In this document: positions 53,469 through 61,106 of the stretch, in pieces
Layout: each line of letters starts with the position of its first letter
Position numbering within the stretch: the stretch's first letter is position 1
DNA from: Bacteroidales bacterium UBA5548
GTDB taxonomy: Bacteria > Bacteroidota > Bacteroidia > Bacteroidales > UBA932
Assembly (NCBI GenBank): GCA_002425935.1
Contig: DINE01000006.1
Span: forward strand, 3,527-67,526
Length of the DNA: 64,000 nt
Direction of reading: 5' to 3'
Translations under genes and position numbers: made by a program
Notes under the pieces: generated by a model
Databases searched by the model: none
Told to the model about the DNA's origin: nothing
The model's input: only the letters and a program-made list of their open reading frames with translations

Positions 53469-54668
53469 TTATTTGAACGAAATTTTACAGGTTATTCCGC
53501 TTGTTGTAAATCTCATATCATTCGAACCCATCCCGGATACCGGAATCTTAAGAAATGGCTCGATATGAAGATTCAGTTTTGGGGAGATACTCTTTCGGTA
53601 GCCCACCATCAAATTTAACCGGCCCGCAAGGTCGAATGAGGTGAATGGCTCTGATCTTTCAGTAGTTGTAGTTCTCACCTCTACCAGTTTATAAACAGTG
53701 TTCTCCTCTCCGCTTGTCCCGTAAACGATGCTTGACTGCAACTCCTGCGTAAAAGATGTAGTAGTATAGTTTTCCCCCAAATAGGCCAGAGAAGAAAATC
53801 CTCCGGACACATAATAACTCTCCGTTTTGCTGTTTTTAAATTTCCATGTGATATTTAACGGAATATCCAGATTCGTCATTGAATATGAGGTTTGCTGCAG
53901 AGCAGCAGCTCCGCTGCCACCTCTGGCATCGGAATCAATGTTACGGTGTTCAAGCTGTACGCCGGTTGAGATATCTACATTTTTTGCAATTGCAATGTCC
54001 AGGTTCACTCCACCTGAAATATTCAATGCAGAACCGTCGGTTGCAGAACTCATGCCCGGTGCTACATTTAATCCAAACCTCACTTTACGCTCGCGCTGCT
54101 CTCTGTCTATTATTGCAAATGCAGCCCTTGACGATAATTTTACCTCTCTGTTCTGAGCCTCCTCGAATGTCTGCTTAACAGGCTCGTTTACTGCCACTGC
54201 TGTTACTGCCTGAGTTTGCTCTTCGGGTTTAACTACCTGTTGCTCTTTAGCCAGTTCTGTCGTCTGCACGGCATCGGTAGCTTTTTCCGGTTCTTCAGCT
54301 TTAATAGTTGTTAACACGGTTACTGTTTTTTGACTTTGCTTAACAGGGGTGCTCTCTGCCAACATCTCAGTACCCGGTGCTATAACGTCCGGCCTCTTTT
54401 CAATAAGGGTTATCTTTTCACTCTCCTGAGAGCTGTCTGCAACGTCGGCAGTAACAGGGAGCGTGACATCTGTTTTATACAGAAGTCCTCCGACAACCAG
54501 TGCCAGGATAACAACAGCTGCAACAGCGGCCGAGAGTTTTCTTAATAGTAAAACTCGCTTGCGCCTCTGTCTGAGATTAAAGTTCTCCCAGCTGCCTTCT
54601 ATGTAGTTCTCCTCATAACCCTCAAGGGAGCTCTTGATTATCTTGCCGATATCCCTCTCTTCTTTCAT
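53469..54668 (-). CDS. Anti-sigma-like/outer-membrane barrel fusion protein
   Basis: A 399-residue protein with an unusual layout. Residues 1-45 are soluble and basic with SWENF, like small anti-sigma domains. One membrane helix is at about 46-64. A long Lys/Glu/Thr/Val-rich linker covers 65-195. The C-terminus (about 196-399) looks like a porin-type beta-barrel with alternating strands (VRFGLNVAPGMSS, LNISGGVNLDIAI, FDLAGRLNLMVGYRKS). The start overlaps the sigma gene stop by four bases (ATGA). It could span both membranes; the true topology is unknown. Confidence 0.78.
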   Translation of the reverse strand: MKEERDIGKIIKSSLEGYEENYIEGSWENFNLRQRRKRVLLLRKLSAAVAAVVILALVVGGLLYKTDVTLPVTADVADSSQESEKITLIEKRPDVIAPGTEMLAESTPVKQSQKTVTVLTTIKAEEPEKATDAVQTTELAKEQQVVKPEEQTQAVTAVAVNEPVKQTFEEAQNREVKLSSRAAFAIIDREQRERKVRFGLNVAPGMSSATDGSALNISGGVNLDIAIAKNVDISTGVQLEHRNIDSDARGGSGAAALQQTSYSMTNLDIPLNITWKFKNSKTESYYVSGGFSSLAYLGENYTTTSFTQELQSSIVYGTSGEENTVYKLVEVRTTTTERSEPFTSFDLAGRLNLMVGYRKSISPKLNLHIEPFLKIPVSGMGSNDMRFTTSGITCKISFK

Positions 54669-55228
54669 GATTTTGCGGGTTTGTTATTGTAATTAAATTC
54701 GTACAGTTCTCTCAATCTTTTTCTTGCTCTGGTTAAGTAAACACGGGATGAACTCTCCGGTATCCTGAGCCTTTTTGATATCTCTTCGTGACTATATCCT
54801 TCAATATCAAAAAGGCAGAAAATTGTTTTGTGAATGTGTGGCAGAGTGCCAATCAATGCTGCAATCTCACCTGCTGTAAGGCTGCTCTCTGCCCCCGGAG
54901 TGTTGCCCGGAATCCAATCCGATAACTCCTCATGTAACAGCTTATTCCGGTTTTTCTTCCTTATCTTGTCAATTGCCGTATTAATCACAATCTTTCTCAA
55001 CCACCCTTTAAAAGATTGAGCAGAATTGAACCTGCCTATCTCTGCAAAAACCTTGATAAAGCTGTCATCCACGGTCTCAACCGCCTCATCTCTGTTGCTG
55101 CTGTACAAAAGAGCGACACTCAGGGCATAACCGAAGTACGCTTTATATAGCGCCTCCTGTGCCTTCCTCTCCTTTCGCTTACAGCCCTCAATAGCGGGTG
55201 CTTGGTTTTCGTGAATGCTATCTGCCAC
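54665..55228 (-). CDS. ECF-type RNA polymerase sigma factor
   Basis: A 187-residue ECF sigma factor. Region 2: SNRDEAVETVDDSFIKVFAEIGRFNSAQSFKGWLRKIVINTAID (about 42-85). Region 4: LPHIHKTIFCLFDIEGYSHEEISKRLRIPESSSRVYLTRARKRLREL (about 130-176). The start is GTG at 55228. The downstream fusion gene overlaps it by four bases, so the sigma factor and its probable regulator are made together. Region 2 sequence is divergent from the other two ECF factors in the window. Confidence 0.9.
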   Translation of the reverse strand: MADSIHENQAPAIEGCKRKERKAQEALYKAYFGYALSVALLYSSNRDEAVETVDDSFIKVFAEIGRFNSAQSFKGWLRKIVINTAIDKIRKKNRNKLLHEELSDWIPGNTPGAESSLTAGEIAALIGTLPHIHKTIFCLFDIEGYSHEEISKRLRIPESSSRVYLTRARKRLRELYEFNYNNKPAKS

Positions 55229-55267
55229 ACAAATTCTTTTAGCCGGTTATTACTATCCGGTGTAAAT

Positions 55268-56194
55268 TTAGTTTACTGCTTTTAGTTTAACAATATATTT
55301 CAATATTGAGTAAGGCAAAACCTCTTCGCTTATGATTTTATCCCGAACAAGCTCTGATCTTACCTTTCTCGGAATAACACAAACACTCTCTTTAAATGCA
55401 ATTGAAGATGGCATAACCAGAATTGCAGAGCCACCCTCTTTCATCATCTTAAGCCCCTCCTGCAACCCTGCAACAGCACTAATGTTGTTGAGCGGAAATG
55501 ATACACCTTCGACAGATTTAATAAGTGCATTGTTCAGATACTTCCTCTTAAAGTCAACTGTTACCATTCCACCCTGCTGTGGACTATATCCGGTTCCCGG
55601 AATGCTGTCAACAAAGCAGAGGCCGGACTCTGTAATTTCATATCCAGGGTAAGCAGAGTTCATATAGGTAATTATTGAATCCTTCTGCATATTGAACACA
55701 GCAGTTTCTGTCATTTTGTCAAGAACCTGAACATCAATAATAAAGTTGCTTCTTGGTGCAAAATGGTTACTCACGTAGTTTCCAAAAGCCAGATAAGATG
55801 GCATGTAAAACCTGTACTTCTCCCCCTTTTTCATCAACTTTATTCCGTAGTCCAGCCCTTCTGGAATCATTGTGTATGAGTTGAGTTTAAAGAGAGCGGG
55901 CTTACCCTCTGTGAAGTTTGACTCAATGAGGGTGCCGTCAAGGAGAGAGATTGAGTAGAGGAATTTTACAACGTCGTTTTTGTTGAGTTGCTCTCCCGCT
56001 GTATTTGATTCAAGTACTTTATAGTAAAATCCCAGATTATGACTCTGGGCCTGAATGTCGTTCTGTAAAAAGTAGGCCTGAATCTTCTCGTCATCGATCT
56101 TCATCTGCTTCTCCAGATCTGATTCCAGCTTGTTGCATGATGCAACAGAGATAATGAGTGCTAAACTTGCTAAAATTAAACTTTTCCCTTTCAT
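55268..56194 (-). CDS. Lipoprotein with two FKBP-type domains
   Basis: A 308-residue lipoprotein (SVASC, Cys20) with two FKBP-like peptidyl-prolyl isomerase domains. The first (about 70-165) contains FLYSISLLDGTLIESNF and IPEGLDYGIKLMKKGEKYRFYMPSYLAFG. The second (about 200-305) contains VDFKRKYLNNALIKS and AGLQEGLKMMKEGGSAILVMPSSIAF. Some active-site residues look degenerate, so folding or binding rather than isomerase activity is possible. Confidence 0.86.
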   Translation of the reverse strand: MKGKSLILASLALIISVASCNKLESDLEKQMKIDDEKIQAYFLQNDIQAQSHNLGFYYKVLESNTAGEQLNKNDVVKFLYSISLLDGTLIESNFTEGKPALFKLNSYTMIPEGLDYGIKLMKKGEKYRFYMPSYLAFGNYVSNHFAPRSNFIIDVQVLDKMTETAVFNMQKDSIITYMNSAYPGYEITESGLCFVDSIPGTGYSPQQGGMVTVDFKRKYLNNALIKSVEGVSFPLNNISAVAGLQEGLKMMKEGGSAILVMPSSIAFKESVCVIPRKVRSELVRDKIISEEVLPYSILKYIVKLKAVN

Positions 56195-56232
56195 ATTTCC
56201 TAAGCTTATTTATTATTTAATTACTGTTCGAC

Positions 56233-56664
56233 TTAATTTGTAAAATTATTTCTATTGATTTCAATCTTTACTCTGGTTCTGCCCGGTTTGTCAGATATAC
56301 CGGGATATGGGTTAACCTCCGTAATTTTCCAGCGATGGCCTCCAATATCAAACGGATTTTCGTTGAATCTGTACATATGAACCATAGTGTCAATTCTTTG
56401 CCTGTGATAGTATATTTTAAAAAAGAGGTCAACATCTCCTGCCCATATACACATTGCATTTGCAGGACATCGGTAATCCCTTATACTGTCAATCTGGAAA
56501 GAGAGCTCCTCTGCGATATAGTATCTCCGCCCTAACCTGAAGCCATCTGAGTACTCGTCGTCAAAGTCCTTTGAGCAACTTGTAACGGAAACTGCAGCTA
56601 TGGCAAGTAGAACAAGGCATCGTAATCTGTTGTGTGCAGCTAAATAATTGGATAATTTTTTCAT
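56233..56664 (-). CDS. Small lipoprotein with CPANAMC motif
   Basis: A 143-residue protein. The signal ends in the lipobox SVTSC, so the lipid is on about Cys30. The motif RCPANAMCIWAGDV-like (YRCPANAMCIWAGD, about 65-78) resembles a Cys-rich segment I recall in small lipoproteins of Bacteroidota. The mature part is beta-rich. Function is unknown. It starts in a lipoprotein cluster between FKBP and another small lipoprotein. Confidence 0.72.
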   Translation of the reverse strand: MKKLSNYLAAHNRLRCLVLLAIAAVSVTSCSKDFDDEYSDGFRLGRRYYIAEELSFQIDSIRDYRCPANAMCIWAGDVDLFFKIYYHRQRIDTMVHMYRFNENPFDIGGHRWKITEVNPYPGISDKPGRTRVKIEINRNNFTN

Positions 56665-56731
56665 AAGGACAATTTGTGCTTTTCTTTAATTTTAAATAAT
56701 TGTATAACAAGAAGCTAATATTCGTAGAAGC

Positions 56732-57190
56732 TTAATATTCGTAAATGAGAGGAGAGGCCCAGCTACTTAGGTTAATGTGAATTTTATTGTAACCCTGAAC
56801 CCTTACAGGTTTCAGATCAAATGTGTATTTTTTGGTAAAATAGGCAAGGCACAGCTCTTGGTTTTCGAAAGTTACTCTCATAAATCGCTGTATCGGAAGT
56901 GATTTTGCAATTATCTCGGAATCAACAAGACCAACCTTCCAGGTCATACCACTACATCCGCTTGCAGAGATCTCTATCTCGAGGTTGTCTCCTGAGACAG
57001 AGGCTTTATTAATTACAAAGTGGGATGACCCCGGCTCAAGAAACCTGGTATAGCTTAATACAGCCACCCCCTCCTGATCATTCACCGGAGGTGCCTCCTG
57101 TTTAGTGCAACTTAACACAATTGCAGCGCATATTGCAACTACGCTCGCTGCTACTATCAATCTGACTTTTCTTGTAACCCTGCTTTTCAT
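56732..57190 (-). CDS. Small lipoprotein of unknown function
   Basis: A 152-residue protein with a basic N-terminus (MKSRVTRKVRL), hydrophobic core and lipobox VLSC at about Cys28. The mature domain is beta-rich with SASGCSGMTWKV in the middle and ends in SPLIYEY. I do not recognise a family. It lies next to the repeat element copy B, which is upstream of it. Confidence 0.68.
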   Translation of the reverse strand: MKSRVTRKVRLIVAASVVAICAAIVLSCTKQEAPPVNDQEGVAVLSYTRFLEPGSSHFVINKASVSGDNLEIEISASGCSGMTWKVGLVDSEIIAKSLPIQRFMRVTFENQELCLAYFTKKYTFDLKPVRVQGYNKIHINLSSWASPLIYEY

Positions 57191-57272
57191 AATCTAAACC
57201 GTTTACAAGACAATACGACACGGACGGCCATTTCGCTACAAGTTTCAGAAAAAAATCATCCCCGGGAAAAAC

Positions 57273-57385
57273 TTCATCCCTGGGAATTCTTTCCTATTCA
57301 TTGATTAACAGAATCTTAGCAACAAATGGAATTTGGGGCTAAGTGCCTGATAATGTGGCAAGAGGAAAGAATTCCCAGGGATGAA
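57273..57385. repeat. Intergenic element with terminal inverted repeats, copy B
   Basis: Left arm at 57273-57295 and right arm at 57363-57385 are perfect 23-base inverted repeats (TTCATCCCTGGGAATTCTTT and onward CCT). The interior of 67 bases holds CTTAGC/GCTAAG and TGCC/GGCA stems. It shares its arms with copy A at 47073-47179. A partial third arm, TCATCCCCGGGAA, lies at 57256-57268. Confidence 0.85.
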
Positions 57386-57412
57386 AAAAGCGCACCAGGA
57401 ATGAAAAAAGCG
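57376..57412. repeat. 17-bp direct repeat at the end of copy B
   Basis: CAGGGATGAAAAAAGCG (57376-57392) and CAGGAATGAAAAAAGCG (57396-57412) differ at one base and repeat at 20-base spacing, overlapping the right arm of the element. They end near the nitroreductase-like stop. Confidence 0.7.
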
Positions 57413-57422
57413 GGTGCAGGTG

Positions 57423-58505
57423 CTACTTAACCTGCATAAAATCTTTAATCTCTCGTCTTACGCTAACCGGTTCGGGATATTTATCCACATATCCAATTCG
57501 TGCCACAAACTGAATTTTCCCGTTTATATTGAGGTATTTATTGGCATCTTCTTCAAAAGCCGGCTCTTCTATCATCTGATTCATCGGGTGCATACCAATC
57601 ATTAGGTCACGGCATCTCAGGTTGATGCGCTGGTAAACTCTTCCCGTTTTTATCCAGCTCTCCGGAGAGTCTTCTTGCTGGGTTATTAAAAGCCAGCCTC
57701 CGCAATTTTCTGTTTGAATCTTAACATTGCTAATCCCTTTTTCGATAAATGAGTCCTTCATAGAGTCTTCGGGCTTGTACATCATGCTTACCATGAGGCC
57801 TCCAAAACCGGTTATTCCCATTCCCGCTGTTGTTAAGCCGTCTCGTTTAGCCTTAACATGGTTGTTAGAAAAACGAATCCATTCTGCCAGCTCTTTTTTG
57901 GCATCCTCTCTTCTTGCCTGAATTGCATATGCTTCTAGAGTTTTTGCGGCTATATACTGTCCTGGCAATTTTGCCGAGGATATTATTTTAACACAGCCGT
58001 CTGTTCCGGCAGTGAGCTTTTCCAGATGTGCGGTTTTAATTGTGTCTGTTTTGTATGGTGTACGAAGTGTTACTCTTCTTTCCATTGCCGTTAAATCGTA
58101 CTTTTCGGTTTGTGCCGGTTTTAGTGTTATTCTGGCAAATGTATTGTCTGAACTCTCATTTCTGATTACTGAAACATGTGATTGAAGTCCATAATACGAA
58201 GCTGCCTGACATAGGTTTTCAATGAATGCTCCAAGTGAGATATAGAGCCCTCTTGATGTGGGGTCAACTACATTGAGCTTTCTTGTAAGATCGGGCATAA
58301 CGTTGATAACTGTTCCACCATTTTCAACTTCAACCTTCCAGGGTTGAGTGTTGTGTGAGTTTCCTGCCAGTGAGGCATATCTGATAATTTTGTTTATCTG
58401 CGGCTCGTTCTTCTCAGGAGCCTTTGAGATGTTTTTTCTTATTGTAACACAACTTGTTAGCATAAGTACCAATAATAATGACTTGGATAATAATTTGATT
58501 AGCAT
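57423..58505 (-). CDS. Nitroreductase-like (Acg-type) lipoprotein
   Basis: A 360-residue protein related to Acg-type nitroreductase-fold FMN enzymes: NKIIRYASLAGNSHNTQPWKVE (about 38-59) is the flavin-binding start, and RRVTLRTPYKTD appears at about 142-153. Yet the N-terminus is a lipoprotein signal (LLVLMLTSC, Cys19), placing the enzyme outside the cytoplasm, which is unusual. Whether it binds FMN there is unknown. The Crp-type gene lies 91 bases upstream on the same strand. Confidence 0.78.
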   Translation of the reverse strand: MLIKLLSKSLLLVLMLTSCVTIRKNISKAPEKNEPQINKIIRYASLAGNSHNTQPWKVEVENGGTVINVMPDLTRKLNVVDPTSRGLYISLGAFIENLCQAASYYGLQSHVSVIRNESSDNTFARITLKPAQTEKYDLTAMERRVTLRTPYKTDTIKTAHLEKLTAGTDGCVKIISSAKLPGQYIAAKTLEAYAIQARREDAKKELAEWIRFSNNHVKAKRDGLTTAGMGITGFGGLMVSMMYKPEDSMKDSFIEKGISNVKIQTENCGGWLLITQQEDSPESWIKTGRVYQRINLRCRDLMIGMHPMNQMIEEPAFEEDANKYLNINGKIQFVARIGYVDKYPEPVSVRREIKDFMQVK

Positions 58506-58596
58506 GACATTTTTCGTTTACGAAATAAAATATCGCGCAAAAGTATTCTCTACTCTGCCACTATTACTTGATATTTATCAAAAAAACAGATTTGTG

Positions 58597-59166
58597 TCAG
58601 ACCAGACGCCTTATCCTGCTAAGGGTCTCCTGAGTGATTCCCAGATATGATGCAATATACTGAAGCGGTATCTCCCTTATGTACTTGGGATATTTTTCAA
58701 GCAGCGTTTTATACCTGAGCTCTGCAGGCTGGTTAAGCACCATGAAGAGGTGCTCTTCGTAAGCGATTAGCGTCCTCTCTGCAATTATGCGCCCAATTCT
58801 CTCAATATTCTTGTTTTGGTTGTACAGATCATACAGATCAGATCTGTCAAGCTCCAAAACAAGTGAGTCTGTCATTGCCTGTACATTTATTATCGAGCTC
58901 TGCCCGGTAATAACACTTGTGTATGAGGTGATAAAACCGGGCGCAAACGAGAAGTCGCTTGTAATCTCTCTGCCCGCATGATCTGTGTAGTAGAATCTGA
59001 AACAACCTTCGCTGTAGAAGTAAAACTTACTGCAGTGCTCACCCTCTCTTACAAGAAGTTGTTTTTTTGCAACAAACCTCTCTCTCATCCTTTCATAAAT
59101 CATTAGAAAATCACCTTCTGAAAGGGGAGATAGTGCCTCTACATATTTTTTCAACACATCTTCCAT
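58597..59166 (-). CDS. Crp/Fnr family transcriptional regulator
   Basis: A 189-residue protein. The cyclic-nucleotide-like sensor barrel is at about residues 15-115 (LLVREGEHCSKFYFYSEGCFRFYYTDHAGREITSDF). A C-terminal helix-turn-helix is at about 165-189 (IPLQYIASYLGITQETLSRIRR). No N-terminal cysteine cluster of FNR is visible. It is upstream of the nitroreductase-like lipoprotein and may control it. Confidence 0.92.
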   Translation of the reverse strand: MEDVLKKYVEALSPLSEGDFLMIYERMRERFVAKKQLLVREGEHCSKFYFYSEGCFRFYYTDHAGREITSDFSFAPGFITSYTSVITGQSSIINVQAMTDSLVLELDRSDLYDLYNQNKNIERIGRIIAERTLIAYEEHLFMVLNQPAELRYKTLLEKYPKYIREIPLQYIASYLGITQETLSRIRRLV

Positions 59167-59171
59167 TAAAA

Positions 59172-59179
59172 CAAAGATA
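59172..59179 (-). promoter_or_regulatory. Candidate -7 box for the Crp-type gene
   Basis: The minus strand reads TATCTTTG, a perfect TAnnTTTG, 5 bases before the ATG at 59166, so the message could be nearly leaderless. No -33 TTTG. Confidence 0.4.
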
Positions 59180-59264
59180 ATATTTCGGGCGTCAGATTAT
59201 ACTTTTCAGTTAAAATTTTAACATATCCGGCATATTTCATAGCTAAACATACATTTCTCAATCA

Positions 59265-59272
59265 TAACTTTG
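59265..59272 (+). promoter_or_regulatory. Candidate -7 box for the SAP/DUF6434 gene
   Basis: TAACTTTG matches TAnnTTTG, 19 bases upstream of ATG 59292, divergent from the Crp-type box. Confidence 0.42.
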
Positions 59273-59291
59273 CCGGAAACAGAGTTAAAAT

Positions 59292-59879
59292 ATGCGCCCG
59301 ACACTTGATACCAATTTAACTGCAGATGAGTTTCAGAAACATTACTGGCTTCGCGAAGAGCTGGAGTCGTTTTGTAAAGTGCATGGAATAAACTGCTCTG
59401 GCGGAAAAATCGATCTTGCAGACAGAATTAAGCACTACCTGAATACAGGATCTTCAAATTTTCCCCGAAAGTTTTCAAAAGCACCCGTTTCTAAGTTTGA
59501 TTGGGCTACAGAAAAACTTACTCCGGATACAATCATCACCGACAGTTATAAAAACAGCGAGAATGTTCGAGCATTTTTTAAGAGCCTGATAGGAGAGCAT
59601 TTTAAGTTCAATACAGAGTTTATGAACTGGATGAAATCTAACGCCGGGAAAAGACTAAGTGATGCCGCTGAAGCCTGGGAGCAGATTCGGGTCAGGCAGA
59701 AGGATCCTTTGTATAAAAGTGAAATTGCTCCTCAGTTTGAATACAATAAATATATCCGTGATCTGTTGAAGGATAATCCCGGACTTACAGTTAAAGAGGC
59801 AATTATTTGCTGGAAAGAGAAGAGAAAATTGCCCGTTCCAAAAAGATATGACAGGGATGATCTGAGGTTTATTTTGTAG
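59292..59879 (+). CDS. SAP-domain/DUF6434 protein
   Basis: A 195-residue protein. Residues about 10-52 fit a SAP helix-extension-helix DNA-binding motif (LTADEFQKHYWLREELESFC then KVHGINCSGGKIDLADRIKHYL). The rest fits DUF6434 as I recall it, with FDWATEKLTPDTIITDSYKN in the middle. A nucleic-acid-binding role is plausible but unproven. Its last bases overlap the convergent propeller gene stop. Confidence 0.82.
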   Translation: MRPTLDTNLTADEFQKHYWLREELESFCKVHGINCSGGKIDLADRIKHYLNTGSSNFPRKFSKAPVSKFDWATEKLTPDTIITDSYKNSENVRAFFKSLIGEHFKFNTEFMNWMKSNAGKRLSDAAEAWEQIRVRQKDPLYKSEIAPQFEYNKYIRDLLKDNPGLTVKEAIICWKEKRKLPVPKRYDRDDLRFIL

Positions 59880-61071
59880 AAATTTTTACTGCATATACGC
59901 CTCCGTCCGAACTCCCAAAGTATATTGTATCGTTTACCACAACCGGTGTAGATAAAATTGCCCCCAAAGAGTGGATTATCCTTTCTGATTCCAAATAATC
60001 TCTTCCGTAAAGCACAAATTCGGGTTTGAATTTTCTGTCGGCCCCGAATACTTTGGAGTAGTTTTCTAAACTCCCTTTTGTGCGAAATTCAAATACCACA
60101 TTACCTGTGCTTATATCTGCTCCTCTGAGGATACCATCAAAACAACCAAAGTATATCGTATTTTCATAAATAGCTGCAGACCCGAACACTCTCATTGGCA
60201 GGGGAATTCTCCACTTTACCTCTCCGGTAAGCTTGTCTGAACAGACAAATTCGTGTGTATCCGACGTGCCATAATAGATCATTTTATTGTGAACTGTTGG
60301 GGTAGAAATAACCCAACTCCCCTCTTTGCGATTCCAAACACCTCTTCCTGTAATTTTATTAACCGCATAAATATTATAATCTCTGCTCCCGAAGTAAACA
60401 ATACCATTATCAACTACAGCCCCTTTCTGAATTTCTCCTTTTGGGAAATACCGGTCGCCTATCGTTTTGAATGACCATATTTTTTCTCCGTTATTTATAT
60501 TTAGAGCAACAAGATTCCCGTTAAAATCGCCAACATAGAGGGTATCTCCATCAATTTCGGGAGTAGAATGAATAATATCCTCGGCTTTAAATTTCCATTT
60601 AAAATCCCCAGTATATTGATCTATTGCATAAAGGCTGCTGTCGGCACTACCCCAGAAAACCAAGCCTTTTGCCAATCTTGGAGAAGAGAGGTAATAGTCC
60701 CAGACATCTTTAGCCTTCTCTCCATTTGAACTAAATTTCCAGGTTAGAGAGCCGGATTCTGTGTTAACCGCATAAATGTTTCCGTCAGTACTGCTAAAAT
60801 AGACTTTTGAGTCATTTACTGCAGGAGATGAGTGCACTGCCCCTTGGGTTTTGTATTTCCAAAGCACTTTGCCCGATAATTTATCAAAAGCATATAAACA
60901 GCTATCGCCACTCCCGGCAAACACTTTATCGCCGCAAATAGCAGGTGAAGAGTATACTCTTCCCCCTGTTTGAACCCTCCAAACCACTTCACTTTCCTGA
61001 GCAAATAATTGCCCCAAATTTAAAATTATTCCAAGAAGGAGAGCTCCTTTAGATGCGTTTTTATATTTCAT
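59869..61071 (-). CDS. PQQ-type beta-propeller protein
   Basis: A 400-residue exported protein (signal about 1-25, cleavage after LFAQ). It consists of repeated propeller blades of the YAFDKLSGKVLWKYKTQG type with G-x-x-Y/V-W spacing, about 7-8 blades across residues 30-395. Similar repeats occur in BamB and quinoprotein dehydrogenases. No catalytic or cofactor residues beyond the blades are visible, so a binding or scaffold role is likely. It lies next to the LytS kinase genes. Confidence 0.88.
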   Translation of the reverse strand: MKYKNASKGALLLGIILNLGQLFAQESEVVWRVQTGGRVYSSPAICGDKVFAGSGDSCLYAFDKLSGKVLWKYKTQGAVHSSPAVNDSKVYFSSTDGNIYAVNTESGSLTWKFSSNGEKAKDVWDYYLSSPRLAKGLVFWGSADSSLYAIDQYTGDFKWKFKAEDIIHSTPEIDGDTLYVGDFNGNLVALNINNGEKIWSFKTIGDRYFPKGEIQKGAVVDNGIVYFGSRDYNIYAVNKITGRGVWNRKEGSWVISTPTVHNKMIYYGTSDTHEFVCSDKLTGEVKWRIPLPMRVFGSAAIYENTIYFGCFDGILRGADISTGNVVFEFRTKGSLENYSKVFGADRKFKPEFVLYGRDYLESERIIHSLGAILSTPVVVNDTIYFGSSDGGVYAVKISTK

Positions 61072-61106
61072 TGATTTTTATAATTATAAGCGGTTTACAT
61101 ATTGAG

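Noticed and set aside
57411..57435. Terminator of the nitroreductase-like gene from GCAGGT/ACCTGC
   Set aside because: The stem is short, overlaps the coding end and the T run is six bases away; too weak to list as a feature.
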